DNA of 64,000 nucleotides from Ectobius pallidus (lineage: Eukaryota > Arthropoda > Insecta > Blattodea > Ectobiidae). The translations under genes were made by a program, and so were the position numbers. The notes beneath the pieces were generated by a model. It was not told where the DNA came from. It did no database searches and worked only from the letters and a program-made list of their open reading frames with translations. The stretch covers positions 87,641,432 through 87,705,431 of the forward strand of contig CAXKWD010000009.1 in the NCBI GenBank assembly GCA_964059195.1, read 5' to 3'. The first letter of the stretch is position 1. Each line of letters begins with the position of its first letter. Below, piece after piece: positions 47,618-58,949 of this stretch.

Positions 47618-48279
47618 GCCTATATTATAAAACGCAACCGTTAGTGTCTAACCTGTTAGCCTGTCTAACCGTTAGTGCATCTATAACTCGAGAATAATTG
47701 TACCGATTTAATTTTTTTTTTAAGTTTATAGATAGTGTATGTTCTCTTGTCAGGTTTTAGTACAATATAAGAAAAATAACGATGAAAGTCCGTTTTTAAT
47801 TTTTATTTTATTTTAATGTCATCTGTTAAAGCAACTTCGTGAAGTTTTTGTGTTGTGTTTTGTTGGTAACGCTAAGGGTCCTGTAATATTCGATGGAAGA
47901 TCGATGACATTCCAGGTATTTGATGGATAAACGATGGTTGTCTATTTACTTTCTCTTTCAACAAGTAAAATATAGTGCTTAGAAGTTTTGATTCTAGTAC
48001 ATTAATTTATCTGATGTTCTATTCTTAAAATTTAAATTTAAGATGCTTTTTCTTTGGTTATAATAACTTAGGAAGCTGAATACCAGAGTATGCTCTACGA
48101 TAACGTACCATTCTGAGATATGTAGGCTTACAGTAGACTAATATTAAGTTATAATATAGGCTAGTCTTGTATAGCCAATTATTAAAGTTTAATTTTTAAA
48201 TTAAAGTCTATAATTAAAAACTGGATATACCTTCATCAATATTTCTGCACATGTCTTTACATTAAATGGTTATTGCTTG

Positions 48280-48388
48280 CCGATAATGGGCATTAAGATA
48301 GTCGTACGAATATTATGAAGCTCGCTTTGCTCGTTTCATAAACTTACTTGTGTCTTAATAAATGCCATTATAGGCTTGTTGCATAATG
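48280..48388 (+). repeat. Solo end module of the palindromic MITE family
   Basis: GGCATTAAGATAGTCG...GCTCGCTTTGCTCGTTTCAT...CTTAATAAATGCCATTATAG matches the hairpin end of 11738-12298, including the central CTCG..TTTGCTCGTTTCATAA. Confidence 0.7.
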
Positions 48389-49177
48389 TACTATTTTTGT
48401 GCTAGTTTCACGACCTTATGATATTTCGCAAAATTTCGCGAAGAACTTTAATGAAAAACATAGAGTGGGTGCCACTTATTTAAAGATTCTTTTTCCAAGA
48501 ACTTCCCCTTTCTGCCGCCACTCTAATCCTCTTCGACCTGTCAGACGGTGAATAGAAAGGTAACTAGTTGCATTCACTCTTGTCTGCAGTCCAGTACATT
48601 GTTGCCAAATACGTACCACAGCACTTACTTTACTTAAGAAGTAGTGAATGACAGCGGCAATACTGGGGAAACCCACGCGACTACCAGAGCACCTGTTCTT
48701 TGTCGGTGTCGAAGTCGGTGCAGATTTTCGGATTGTAGATAGACGATGATTTGGGACGAGGCCTTCTTAAAATGGCACCAACTGTATATAGGCCTACCGC
48801 ATGTAAACTACATTCAAGATAAAAATTACTTGTATCTTTACACCAAAAAATCACATCCCCACTAATCTAGGAACTTTAGGGAAAAAATTGAAAGAGTACT
48901 TCAACTACTGTATTAATTTATAATCATGTTTCCTTTACTATGAAAATATTAATGTTGAAAGTGGCGCTTATGGATGCAGTGAGTGGGGCGCGGACTACTG
49001 TTTACAAACACCTATCAACCGGTTACAGCACTGTTGTATGTTTCCTGCAACTTTACTAATGTTGCTTACATCCTCTTCATATGAAGTTCCCACAGTCACC
49101 ACGAATATTCGTGCGACCCCAACGGTCAAACTTTCCATGGGTTACTGCAGGTTACCATGTTTTAATAATAAATACTA
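48389..49177. other. Intergenic sequence, no gene seen
   Basis: No recognisable gene or repeat. Confidence 0.5.
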
Positions 49178-49390
49178 ATAAACTCTCCTGATGTCCGCCG
49201 CCGTGGGTGAGTCGGTAGCACGCCTGCCTTCCACTCCGGCGGCCCGGGTTCGATTCCCGGCCGGGTCGGGGATTTTTCAGTAGTGAAAGATCCCCTCCCC
49301 GGGTTCAGGACTGGGTGTTAGGTTAAGTCTTAGGTTAAGATAATGCACATTGTGCGCGATTCTTAAATTATTATTATAAACTCTCCTGAT
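49178..49390 (+). repeat. tRNA-derived SINE (family G) with 15-bp target duplication
   Basis: SINE body 49193-49375, with perfect flanks ATAAACTCTCCTGAT at 49178-49192 and 49376-49390. The head has GTGGGTGAGTCGGTAGCACG (A box) and CCCGGGTTCGATTCCCGG (B box). The body is short, with a doubled GGTTAAG-type run and an AT-rich tail. It is only 183 bp, and the clean duplication suggests a young insertion. Confidence 0.9.
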
Positions 49391-49482
49391 CATGAAAAAG
49401 GATGAGTAAGATGCACACCTTTACTTTTAATTTTAAAAAAATAGTTAACTAACTTGAAGGAAGTAAATTAAGCATCACCAAA

Positions 49483-52400
49483 TAGTCCAGTCAATGAAAA
49501 GTTGTAGAGGGAAATGGAAGGAACACAATTTTTGACTTTGGGACTTTGTTTGGACTAGTAAGGAGGTAAACATACTAAAAGTCCCCACTCCTAGGAGGTG
49601 AGCGGGGGGCAGGGGGGCCCTTAGAAGGTCCCTTTTTTCGGTTTTTCGCTTATATCTCGGAAACTATGGGTCCTAGCGATAATATCCTTCTATACAAAAT
49701 TAAAGATGACAAAATGCTCCACAAGATTGATTCCATTCATGTTTTCGCTATCTCACCTAATTTCCGAGATATCCGTGCTCAAAAATAGCTGATTTTGAAA
49801 AAAATATAATTACCTCGCGTTTTTTGCCTTATTTCGTTAGCTTACTCTTCGGCCCTTTGTTCTACGAAAAAGTCATAAGGAAGGAAGTTGTAGAGAATTA
49901 AATTTCCTTCAAGAATATATGATAGTTTACTTCTTTATCTTCAATCGTTCAAAAGTTAGAGCAATTTTAACTTTATGTGTAAATTCCGGGATTTTGCAGA
50001 AAAACTTAACTTTCGTATTTTCCATGATTTCACTGCTGTAACTCTGTATAAAAACCAACATTACGTATATATATATATGTATAAATAGTATGTATTATAT
50101 ATAAATGCCACATAAATAAATTATGTATATATATAGGCTATGTATTTATAATATATTTTCGAGTATGTATGGAGTTCTTCAAAAGTAATATTGTTTGGTG
50201 TCGTTTAATACTAATTTCGAACCCCGAACCTATTGGAACCCCTTTGAGAGCTCCATCATTTACCCCACAGAAATACAATTACTATAATATATGATGGAAA
50301 TTTTTGATAATACTCAAAATTGACAATTTATCGAGTATCGCTGAATCCTTATTGTTATTTAGGAGCCATAATTGCCCTCTACATATTCAATAATACTTGT
50401 ATGCAATGTATATAATATATAATGTACAGTTAATATAGGCCTATATTAACTACTCATTCGCTCCGCAAAGGCATTAGGGTAGGATGATTCCAGAGTCAAC
50501 ATCAATTTGTACATAACTTTTTTTTTATTAATACATTAACTCGAAAATGTTTTTTGAAACTGTGTTACATTTAATTCAATAATATATTTACACCTTACAG
50601 TACAATTGAACAGCAATAATTATTATAAATTCCTGACTCTCTTGGAGCCGGAGGGTCCTTCCTTGTAATGGTAACTTGGTCCTGGGTGTTCTTCTGCTTC
50701 GTTTTCTTCTTCATCCATTGAGAAAGGGGATACATCTTCTAGGATAACTGGTAGAGGATCAATGTCTAGTTCTTTACCCTCATTGTCCAAGAGGGGGCCC
50801 CCATTAAGACATTTCCCCTGGCAGTTTTGGCACTCAGGGGAACACCTGAGAGATGCCTTTCTGCATCCGCATTTGGTGGTGGCAGAATCCTTTGTGCACT
50901 GACAAAAGAAATTAATATTTCATCCGGTGCAGCCTTCTGCTCACTGTGCACCGGGATTAGAAATTTGTTGGTTAACTCCCACCCATACATCTGAGGTGGT
51001 GGGTCATGTCCCAATCACATCTCGACTTTGTCATATGTCCTCAGAATATTGCTTCGCTGCCCCCTCAGTTGGTGGGAGGCACGAAATGTCCGGTTTGATA
51101 TTGGCTACCGATTTTACATAGGATTGGTAACGGTAAGCGTTTAGAGACTTCTCTTTAGGTGGGGCCGTCAAAATACACTTTTCCCCAGCTTCCTCTACAT
51201 CATCCTTGGTTGAGGAAGGGTCTGAGAAAACTGCAGCAGTTCCCTGGACATCTGGAGACTTCAAATACAGTTTGATAAATCCCAGCTTACTCTTTCGGAA
51301 GGCTGCTGAGGTTGTATCGCATCCAGTGAAGGCATTCAGAAATAGTATGTCTCGCAGCCCCTGGGTAGAAAACAATGTAGGTTTTATGTTTCCACGCCCA
51401 GGCTTGACGAAAATTATGTTCTGGTCACTAGGTGTTTTGGGTATCAACAGGACTATTAGGTCGACATCCTCACCAATAACTGCAACAGCGGTGGTATGTG
51501 ACAACTCCATAGCCATGTCTACAATGAGAACATCTCCAACATTCCGTGCTTGCAGGGTTCTGACTCCATGTATCTGTAGTGTGACTTTCAGCATGTTAAT
51601 CAGCAGACTTTAGTTGTCGACATTTGACAGGAAGTATTCCTGCTTCACAGTTTTGACTGTCTCCTGATTGAAATGTATGTCCGCTGACTTACTGTGTCCG
51701 CTGACTTACTGAGACGGTACCGCCTTTGCTGCTCAGTGACCTTTGTACTTGAGGATGAGCTCTTGTACCCATCAAACACTACAGTGCAACTCCTTCCACG
51801 ATAGTGACTGTTCACAAAATTGACATATCCATCACAAATGACAGATATCGTGGAACCTCTTTGCCAAATAACTTTGTGCAGGAGAAGTCCTCCGTCCATA
51901 ACAATGTCAAAGTGTGTCATACGTACATCTTTGATAGTTGGATTGAGCTCTTTCTAGAGAACTGACTTCGTCGATTTCCTCATCCCACCCTCATTGAAGA
52001 AGGCCAAAGGGAAAGGAACTAATTCATATTGCAAATAAGTTTTCAAATCTTCGTCGGTTTTCCTACTTATGGATTTGCGCTGATATAGCAAAAAAGGATC
52101 CACAGACCCATTAGTCGTTAATCTTGATTGACGAGCTAACATTCGAAAGGGGGAGTGCTCGATCTTTCCGAGAGAGTTTGATACTTATTTTCAAACTCTA
52201 GAAAAAAATAGTTGTTACTCTTGAAAATTAATTTCCGATAATATACAAGGTTAAAATAAACTATGTGAGATAGCAAAAAAGTAAAAGGTATCAGTCTTGA
52301 TGGAGCATTTTATCAAGTTTAATTTTGTATAGAGTGGTATTAACGCTAGGACCCAAAGTTTCCGAGATATAAGCAAAAAACTGAAAAAAGGGACCTTCTA

Positions 52401-52630
52401 CGGGCCCCCTGCCCCCTGCTCACCTCCTAGGAGTGGGGACTTTTATTATGTTTAACTTCTAACTAGTCCAAACAAAGTCCCAAAGTCAAAAACCGTGTTC
52501 CTTCCATTTCCCTCTATTCATCAATCATTGACTGGACTATACATATGCATATATATTACTTGAAAATATATTACAATATATTTATATATAGATTAATTTA
52601 TGTACAACTTATATATAGTACATACTATTT

Positions 52631-52661
<31 letters not shown>

Positions 52662-53255
52662 CGTAATGTTGGTTTTTATACAGAGTTACAGCAGTGAAAT
52701 CATGGAAAATACGAAAGTTAAGTTTTTCTGCAAAATCCCGGAATTTACACATAAAGTTAAAATTCCTCTAATTTTTGAACGGTTGAAGATAGAGAAGTAA
52801 ACTATCATATATTCTTGAAGGAAATTTAATGTTCTACAACTTCCTTCCTTATGACTTTTTCGTAGAACAAAGGGCCGAAGAGTTAGCTAACGAAATAAGG
52901 CAAAAAACGCGAGGCAATTATATTTTTTTTCAAAATTAGGTAATTTTGAGCGCAGATATCTCGAAAACTAGGTGAGATAGCGAAAACATGAATGGAATCA
53001 ATCTTGTGGGGCATTTTGTCATCTTTAATTTTGTATAGAAGGATATTATCGCTAGGACCCATAGTTTCCGAGATATAAGCGAAAAACCGAAAAAAGGGAC
53101 CTTCTAAGGGGCCCCCTGCCCCCCGCTCACCTCCTAGGAGTGGGGACTTTTAGTATGTTTACCTCCTTACTAGTCCAAACAAAGTCCCAAAGTAAAAAAT
53201 TGTGTTCCTTCCATTTCCCTCTACACCTCTTTTTGAGCATTCATTGACTGGACTA
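49483..53255 (-). mobile_element. TIR transposon encoding a FEN/PIN-like nuclease (decayed)
   Basis: The left TIR (49483 to about 50170) is the inverse of the outer right TIR (about 52545-53255), some 0.7 kb at high identity, both starting TAGTCCAGTCAATGAA. A second, shorter right TIR (about 52260-52539) lies between the gene and the outer one and ends in the same CATTGACTGGACTA. So the structure is left TIR, gene, inner right TIR, extra right TIR. A compact element would be 49483-52539 (3.06 kb). At the outer ends the flanks allow either TA or AAA as target duplication, so the superfamily is open. The internal gene is a nuclease-like pseudogene (50623-52176). The TIRs are non-coding apart from TA-rich stretches near 50060-50160 and 52545-52660. 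Confidence 0.9.
50623..52176 (-). pseudogene. FEN1/XPG (PIN)-like nuclease with Cys-rich C-terminus, transposon-borne
   Basis: On the minus strand, in order: an N-terminal segment with DPFLLYQRKSISRKTDEDLK and YELVPFPLAFFNEGGMRKS; FDIVMDGGLLLHKVIW; CTVVFDGYKS; QEYFLSN; GDVLIVDMAM; AVIGEDVDLIVLL; ILFLNAFTGCDTTSA; LPPTEGAAKQYSED; YGWELTNKFLIPV; then C-Q-C...C-G-C-R-K-A...C...C..C-x-G-x-C; stop at 50623-50625. The spaced acids (DGG, FDG, E-D-V-D, G-C-D) follow the order of catalytic acids in FEN1/XPG-type nucleases, so a structure-specific DNA nuclease is inferred. The Cys-rich end recalls CXC (tesmin-type) zinc domains. I know this protein type as uncharacterised, repeat-associated invertebrate proteins. 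About 518 codons. Lesions: in-frame TAG at 51954-51956, a 17-bp tandem duplication shifting frame at 51679-51711, TAA near 51610, a one-base shift and TGA near 51020-51040, and another shift near 50905. It is not functional here. Confidence 0.75.
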
Positions 53256-53424
53256 AAAGACTATAAGTCAATTATATGAAATAAAGCCCATGTACGATTT
53301 CCTAATTCAATGCCTTCTTCTTCTTCCTCGGAGTTCAACCTCTCCGGTTTGTAGGCAAGTTGATGCGACCCACGCCGGCCGAGCCTTACAGAACTGCGAC
53401 CTGTCTGGAGAGCGATTGACATAC

Positions 53425-53443
53425 TTTTTTTTTTTTTTTTTTT
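53425..53443. repeat. Poly(T) run
   Basis: About 18-19 T. The GC-rich sequence after it (CAATGTCGGGGCCGCCTCCG) is of the kind also found after the T-run at 56900-56915, so it may be the A-tail of a minus-strand retrosequence. Confidence 0.5.
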
Positions 53444-53582
53444 ACCTCAGCCCAATGTCGGGGCCGCCTCCGATACAATTACACAGACCTAGGATGACAC
53501 ACAGTTGCATACACATACATTCCGAACAAGGCGCGGATTGGATAACGGTGATAATGACGGCCATGTAATGTCAGCTCTGATT

Positions 53583-53583
<1 letters not shown>

Positions 53584-53614
<31 letters not shown>

Positions 53615-53637
53615 TATAATTATAATAATAATAATAA
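53584..53637. repeat. (AAT)n microsatellite, interrupted
   Basis: About 17 units with two TTATAATTATAA interruptions. Confidence 0.95.
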
Positions 53638-54069
53638 AAGTAATGAGAACGCAATCAGATGAATACTGTATTATAATCTGTTATAGGTCTAATCAAAAAC
53701 GAGAATTTTCAGTAATTTTATATTTTTTTCCTGTAAGACTTAAAAGATGACTGTGAAAATGCCATTATTAGGCCTAAACTTAGCATTTAACGTAAGGAAT
53801 AAGCGGTATGGTTCTGAAAACTAAGCTTTTCGCAATTCTACTAGCCTAAGACAACCCGAATTTGAGACGAATCCGCCTTGGGGGAATGCTCGGACCTCCG
53901 GGGACCCTACTGAGCTAGACGGTTATGGCATTTTGCCATAGTCTTAAGTAGTCTTAATAAATCCCATTCAAGATTAACTATAACAAATTCGACTAAGAAA
54001 AATTTCTGCGGTGCCCCCTTCCTTCAGTGCCTTAAGCACGTGCTTACTTGGCCTATGGGGTTAATCCAG

Positions 54070-54179
54070 CATTCTTAAAATTATTATTGAATTGCATGAT
54101 GACAGGTTATTTGTAGGCCTACCCAAGTAGGCCTACAAATAACCTGTCATCATGCAATTCAATAATAATTTTAAGAATG
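54070..54179. repeat. Perfect hairpin: 53-bp arms, 4-base loop
   Basis: 54070-54122 is the exact reverse complement of 54127-54179, with loop CCAA. The loop-proximal end is the self-complementary GTAGGCCTAC. The pairing stops abruptly at both outer edges. There is no target duplication and no similarity to other repeats in the window. Confidence 0.97.
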
Positions 54180-54460
54180 GAAAGAAGGAAGCTTACAAAG
54201 TAACAGTAATATCCTGTCATATGTTAAAGAGGTGCATAGCTAACAATAGGTTACACCTGCGTGAGATTAAAACAACAGAATGCGCACTTCCAGCAGTACG
54301 GCCTCTTAGTATATAACAAATTTTGAAGTGAAAAAGTTGAATTACTGGTACAAGGGCAAAGGGAGATAAAGTTATAGGAATTCCATGCTTCGTATATAGA
54401 CTATGTATGTCTATAGGTATATACCTGTACACATAATATATGTACAGTATATATATATAT

Positions 54461-54853
54461 CAGGGTGTCCACCAAGTAATGCTGAAGAAATTCCCGACTT
54501 ATTCCCTGATTTTCATTGAAAATTTCAGAAATTCCCGACCAAAATATGAAGCACTTTTTAATAACTGTGTAAGAGAAATTATAGGATTATACATACTTTA
54601 AAAAGAAAAACTTTTAGTAACAAAAGTAATTGCAAACAATAATTACTTAGGCTATAACAGATACAAAAGTTAGGAACAGTAAAATATACCTTCATATAGG
54701 CCTATTATTGTGTAGAAGTCTTTTTTATCCCACTTTGCAATTTTTTTGAATTTTCCCGGATATTTTAACAAATTCATTGACTTTTCCCGGATTTTCCCGA
54801 CCATACGAAATTCCCGGCCTTTTCCCGGATTTTCCCGACCAGTGGACATCCTG
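54461..54853. mobile_element. hAT-type MITE, 393 bp (CAGGGTGTCCAC ends)
   Basis: Ends CAGGGTGTCCAC...GTGGACATCCTG. Repeated AAATTCCCG and TTTTCCCGG motifs lie inside both ends (at least eight), the usual subterminal layout of this widespread hAT end type. The 8-bp flanks ATATATAT and ATACATAT differ at one base. The right side continues into a TA microsatellite. Confidence 0.85.

Positions 54854-54857
<4 letters not shown>

Positions 54858-54894
<37 letters not shown>
54858..54894. repeat. (TA)n microsatellite
   Basis: About 18 TA units between the hAT MITE and a retrotransposon fragment. Confidence 0.95.
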
Positions 54895-54896
<2 letters not shown>

Positions 54897-54909
54897 TGGG
54901 TCTCTGTCA

Positions 54910-55262
54910 CCACAGCATGGCGCGTCCTCAGGTTGCGGCTAGAGGATACGGCCTCCAAAAACTGCATAACGATGAGCTTCATAATCTGTACTCGTCACCG
55001 GATATAGTAAGGGTAATTAAATAACGAAGGATGAAATGGGCTGGACATGTTGCGCACATGAGGGAGGAAATACATATCTCAAAAATTTTGACAGGGAGGC
55101 CCGAAGGGAAAAGACCACTTGGAAGAGCTAGACGCAGGTGGGAGGAAAATATTAGGATTGATTTAAGGGAAGTCGGATTTGCGAGGGATGGTTGGAGTTA
55201 GCACAGAATAGGGTTGAATGGCGGACTCAAGTAAGCACGGCAATGAACCTTCGAGTTTTTAA
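54910..55262 (+). pseudogene. Non-LTR retrotransposon RT C-terminal fragment
   Basis: The frame reads VAARGYGLQKLHNDELHNLY, SSPDIVRVIK, a stop (TAA near 55022), then RRMKWAGHVAHMREE, KILTGRPEGKRPLGRARRRW, EENIRIDLREVGF and WS-stop. The R-x-x-WAGH-x-A-x-M...GRP-G-R-P-GR-x-x-RW order is the well-known C-terminal tail of arthropod endonuclease/reverse-transcriptase elements. About 100 codons survive. The RT core and endonuclease are absent, and several stops follow in the last 40 codons. A short AT-rich tail ends it near 55270. Confidence 0.9.
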
Positions 55263-55373
55263 AAATATATAATATTCCTTTAGCTTACTTAGAAATTGTC
55301 TATTGCCATTGAGTAAATAAGTAATACATAAGAATTAATTAGAAAACAAGAGCAAGTATTTATATCTTATTAG

Positions 55374-56547
55374 TAGGGACCGGATTTTTAGGTTTTTAAA
55401 AACACTGTTTTAGGTTTTCCATTAGGTGAAATAGTTTTTTTATAGGTTTTTTGTCCAAAATATCGTTTTCGGGTAGAATAATTGGTTTAATGAATTTGAA
55501 TGTGCTACATAGGATTGAATACATAATTCTTGTAAAGTTTAACTTAACAAAATTGACTTAAATTTGTGTAAACTTGCTTTAAGACAATATTATAAATTGA
55601 AGAAAGAGAGCATAAACAATCAAAAGAAGCAGTGAAAATAAGATTGCCTCACATTTCCTGGTTACAGTATATCACTAAATACCTTTCAAGATTCTCAACT
55701 GGGAAGTTATTCCTGTTATCTCATACTCATTAGTTAATACTGTATCTATACAATATCCTTCTCAAGATTCGAATCCGATGCTTCTAATTCAGTGAGTAAA
55801 ATACTTTAAGGTTGGATGTGGTTAGTGTGAAACTGATTATTTTCCTTTCTTCTGTTGTTACGCATGCTATCCGCATAACAGATCAACTAGGGACGAAAAC
55901 TTCCCCCTTTTCTAGAAAGGTAAATAATACGTGTTTCCGGCAGGCTTTACAAATTAGCCTATTAATTTGCCATCTGTAGTGAAATTCAGATCGTCGCCAA
56001 TCCACTGCCGTAACAAACTCGATTTCATTTGTTTCGGAATAATTAATACGTCTTCTTAAAACTCACAGTGTGACCACTCAGTATTAATAACAGGGAAGTA
56101 TTAAAGGCAAACAAAAAAACAAGCGCTGTAAACAGAAATCTATATCCTTGTTCATACACGGCAACAATGGTTGTTCGTACGAATATTTTAAAAGGAATAC
56201 GCCGGTACTCTTTTCCTCTCTTGATACTGTCCATCCTAGACGACAATGGGTTGAATGAAACGCTGGTGGTATTAATTTCTACCCGACAAAAATGATTCTT
56301 TCCCCGCAAAATATCGATTTCTCAACTGACAAACAAAAAAAAGGCAAAAAAGGAGCATAAATTATATATTTTAGGTTTTATATCCCGTTTAGGTATATTT
56401 AGGTTTTTATACCCCATTTAGGTATTTTTAGGTACCACAGAATTAATGTGAGTGAATCATATGGACATGATAAGAAAAAGTGTATGAGCGCTTTTTGTTT
56501 TGGAAGTAAGGGAAAAAATAGGTAAAAACCTAAGAATCCGGTCCCTA
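55374..56547 (-). mobile_element. hAT element, 1174 bp (TAGGGACCGGAT ends)
   Basis: Ends TAGGGACCGGAT...ATCCGGTCCCTA with perfect 8-bp duplications CTTATTAG (55366-55373 and 56548-56555). Same family as the nested element at 31642-32530 but inverted and about 285 bp longer. Matching stretches run almost its whole length (for example CCTCACATTTCCTGGTTACA, CGATTTCTCAACTGACAAAC). The extra part is mainly around 55690-55960. Crowded TAGGTTTT/ACCTAAA subterminal motifs. No transposase frame survives. Confidence 0.93.
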
Positions 56548-57029
56548 CTTATTAGCATATGTCGCACTCATTTGTATAGTACATATATGTCCATGAACTT
56601 GGTGTGAGTCAGTCTGGGAGCAAGTCGTAGGTGGAAGCTTCTAAAATTCGAATTCCGCACGATCGACACGAAGCGAGACTGCCCCAGGCGGTACCAGTTC
56701 CTCGCTCCATCCTGAGAAACACAGCATCGACTCCACCGGCACTCTTCACATGCTTCCATACTGTTCCCCATCCAGGAAAATAAAATTGTAATACTGCTTA
56801 CAATACACATTTATAGTAATATTTCCTGAGACAGTATGAATTCAGTATTGCATAACTTACACCTGTTTACTTTGAGTCTTTCGGAACTCTCCAGATTCTA
56901 ATTTTTTTTTTTTTTGGCCCCGCCTTCCACCCCCGGATTACCTGAGTCAGAGGCTATATCTCAGGCCCAACAACAGATTTCGCATTTGTTCTACCATCGT
57001 CATCTTCTCTTGGTCATGTAGGCTATATT

Positions 57030-57640
57030 TGATGACCATAAAATAGTGAAAAAATGCAAAATTAAGAATGCCAAAAAATGCATTTATGACCTAAAATAGC
57101 TAAAAATGGCCCAAATTAAAAAAGAGCCCAATAAATTTACCATTGTCAGGCTACTTATAATTAGTTTTTAAGTAATGAATTGCTAAAATCAATTTATGAC
57201 AGTGCGTTATATATATGAATTTATATTATAAAACATTTATTTTGTTACTTAAGAAATAAGAAGATTTATGCTACTTTGACACCCTTAGCGAAAAAGAAAT
57301 TATTTATGAACTGGAATACCCATCAAATTGCCCCTTGCAAAAATGTGCCATTTAAAAATAATGAAAAATGAAATTTTATTGCTACAAGACAAACTGTGGT
57401 GTTTGCAATAAACTTGAATTAAAATTAACTAAGAACACTTGGCGGATATTCTCAAATAAAATCGACTGTCTTTTGTCTGAAAGTATTACATGGAAAAATC
57501 TCCTCTCTACCTCCATGACCTAAAAATTACGAAAATTATCTAAAAATGCCAAAAATTACCTAAAAATGCCGAAAATGACCTATAAATTGCCAAAAAATGA
57601 CCTATCTCTAGAAAATGACGAAAAATGCAAAATAAAGCAA
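57030..57640. repeat. Region with two clusters of ATGACCTAAAAATGCC motifs
   Basis: Clusters at 57040-57130 and 57515-57625 contain many copies of AAAATGCCAAAAA, ATGACCTAAAA and AATTACCTAAAAATG in the same strand sense, about 400 bp apart. The motif is the complement of that in the hAT MITE at 26122-26514. Probably a decayed element, though ends were not found. Confidence 0.5.
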
Positions 57641-57847
57641 AATAATGCAACAACAAATTGCCTTTATTTGATAAATTATTTCATGATATACATTTATATA
57701 TGTTCGAGCTATCTTTTAACCTTCATATAAAAAAGATGCAAAATCATCAAATGCCTTGCCCTACTCATATAGCACAGGGAAAATGTTTGGTGAATTATTT
57801 TGGCATTTATTCAGTTAATTTTATTCTTGTTCATCTGTCTGTGGTCG

Positions 57848-57995
57848 CGGGGGGTGAGTGCCCGATCTGGTATTCACCTGGTAGTGTGAGGGAAACCCCG
57901 CAAAAACCTCTTTTATATCGGTTGCTGAGAGGCTATCCCGCAGCTTCCGAGACAAGAGAAAATAGGCCGGCACCCATTTTCGACATGCCACGTTT
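57848..57995. repeat. SINE-body-like GC-rich segment
   Basis: A GC-rich island (GGGTGAGTGCCCGATCTGG, GTGAGGGAAACCCCGCAAAA, AGGCCGGCACCCATTTTCG) in AT-rich surroundings, of the type found in insect SINE bodies. No tRNA head is visible. Confidence 0.35.
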
Positions 57996-58005
57996 CAAAT
58001 TATAA

Positions 58006-58949
58006 AACTCAGTCAGAAAGAAAAACTACCGGTATTTTTTATTACACACCTATATACCTAATTGTGAAGTTTTATAGAGTAAACTCATCACGTTCATATT
58101 CGCAATCTCATTAACAAACAGAAACGCCAGAAAAATTATATTGGTAGTATTTTATTTAAGCTGGTGCATTATGCATTCGACGATGGTTCAAAATATATCG
58201 GCATACGTTTTGTTTTCCCAAGGATCATATATCAGCGTAAAAGTTTTAGACTACAAGAGAAGTTATCTCAAAGTTAAAAAGCAACTTTTCCCTAATTTCT
58301 TATATTTTCCTCGAAGCTGCTTCTAAAAACAAGTATCACTGGATATTAGGAGTCTTTGATTGTCCTTGTATAAGGTCATTAGAGTCCAGCGAACTGTCTT
58401 TATTACTGGACTATGTATTAATATAACTTAACAACAACACGCAGGCGCTTAATAAAAATGTTTCCCGTGTTTCATCCTACGAGTGTAGGCGAGGATATGG
58501 GCGTAGAATAGACATTTTAACAATGAAGATTTCGGTGCACAAGAATAGACCTGTTAGTTATGCAACACCCAAGCATATGTGCTTTACTGGTTTCATTGCA
58601 ACCCACAAGCAATCGATCATTTTTTCTCTATGTCTCAGAAATGATAGCCTATATTTGTTTTGACTATGGTTAACTCATCTGAAGTCTTGGTAGCCATTCT
58701 GATCATCTCACATTTTAACATTTTATTGAAAAAATCATAATAATATTCATCATCATTATCATCATCACCATCATCATCATCAACTTCATGGCATAGGCCT
58801 TCTGGCCTGTTCCGGTGCTTGATTCCAGCGCCTTCTTGGTCTTCCTTGGGATCTCTTGCCTACATGTGCATATTTCCTGATTGTTTTGGGTACTCTACTC
58901 TCTTCCATTCATTCTAAAAGTTGAATCCATGTTTTAACTTTATCTAAAC
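58006..58949. other. Intergenic sequence, no gene seen
   Basis: Contains an ATC/ATT-rich low-complexity run (about 58740-58785) followed by CATGGCATAGGCCTTCTGG, possibly a retrotransposon tail on the minus strand. Confidence 0.45.

Noticed and set aside
51206..51613. 135-codon plus-strand open frame
   Set aside because: Antisense shadow of the nuclease-like pseudogene, whose minus-strand translation carries the recognisable motifs.
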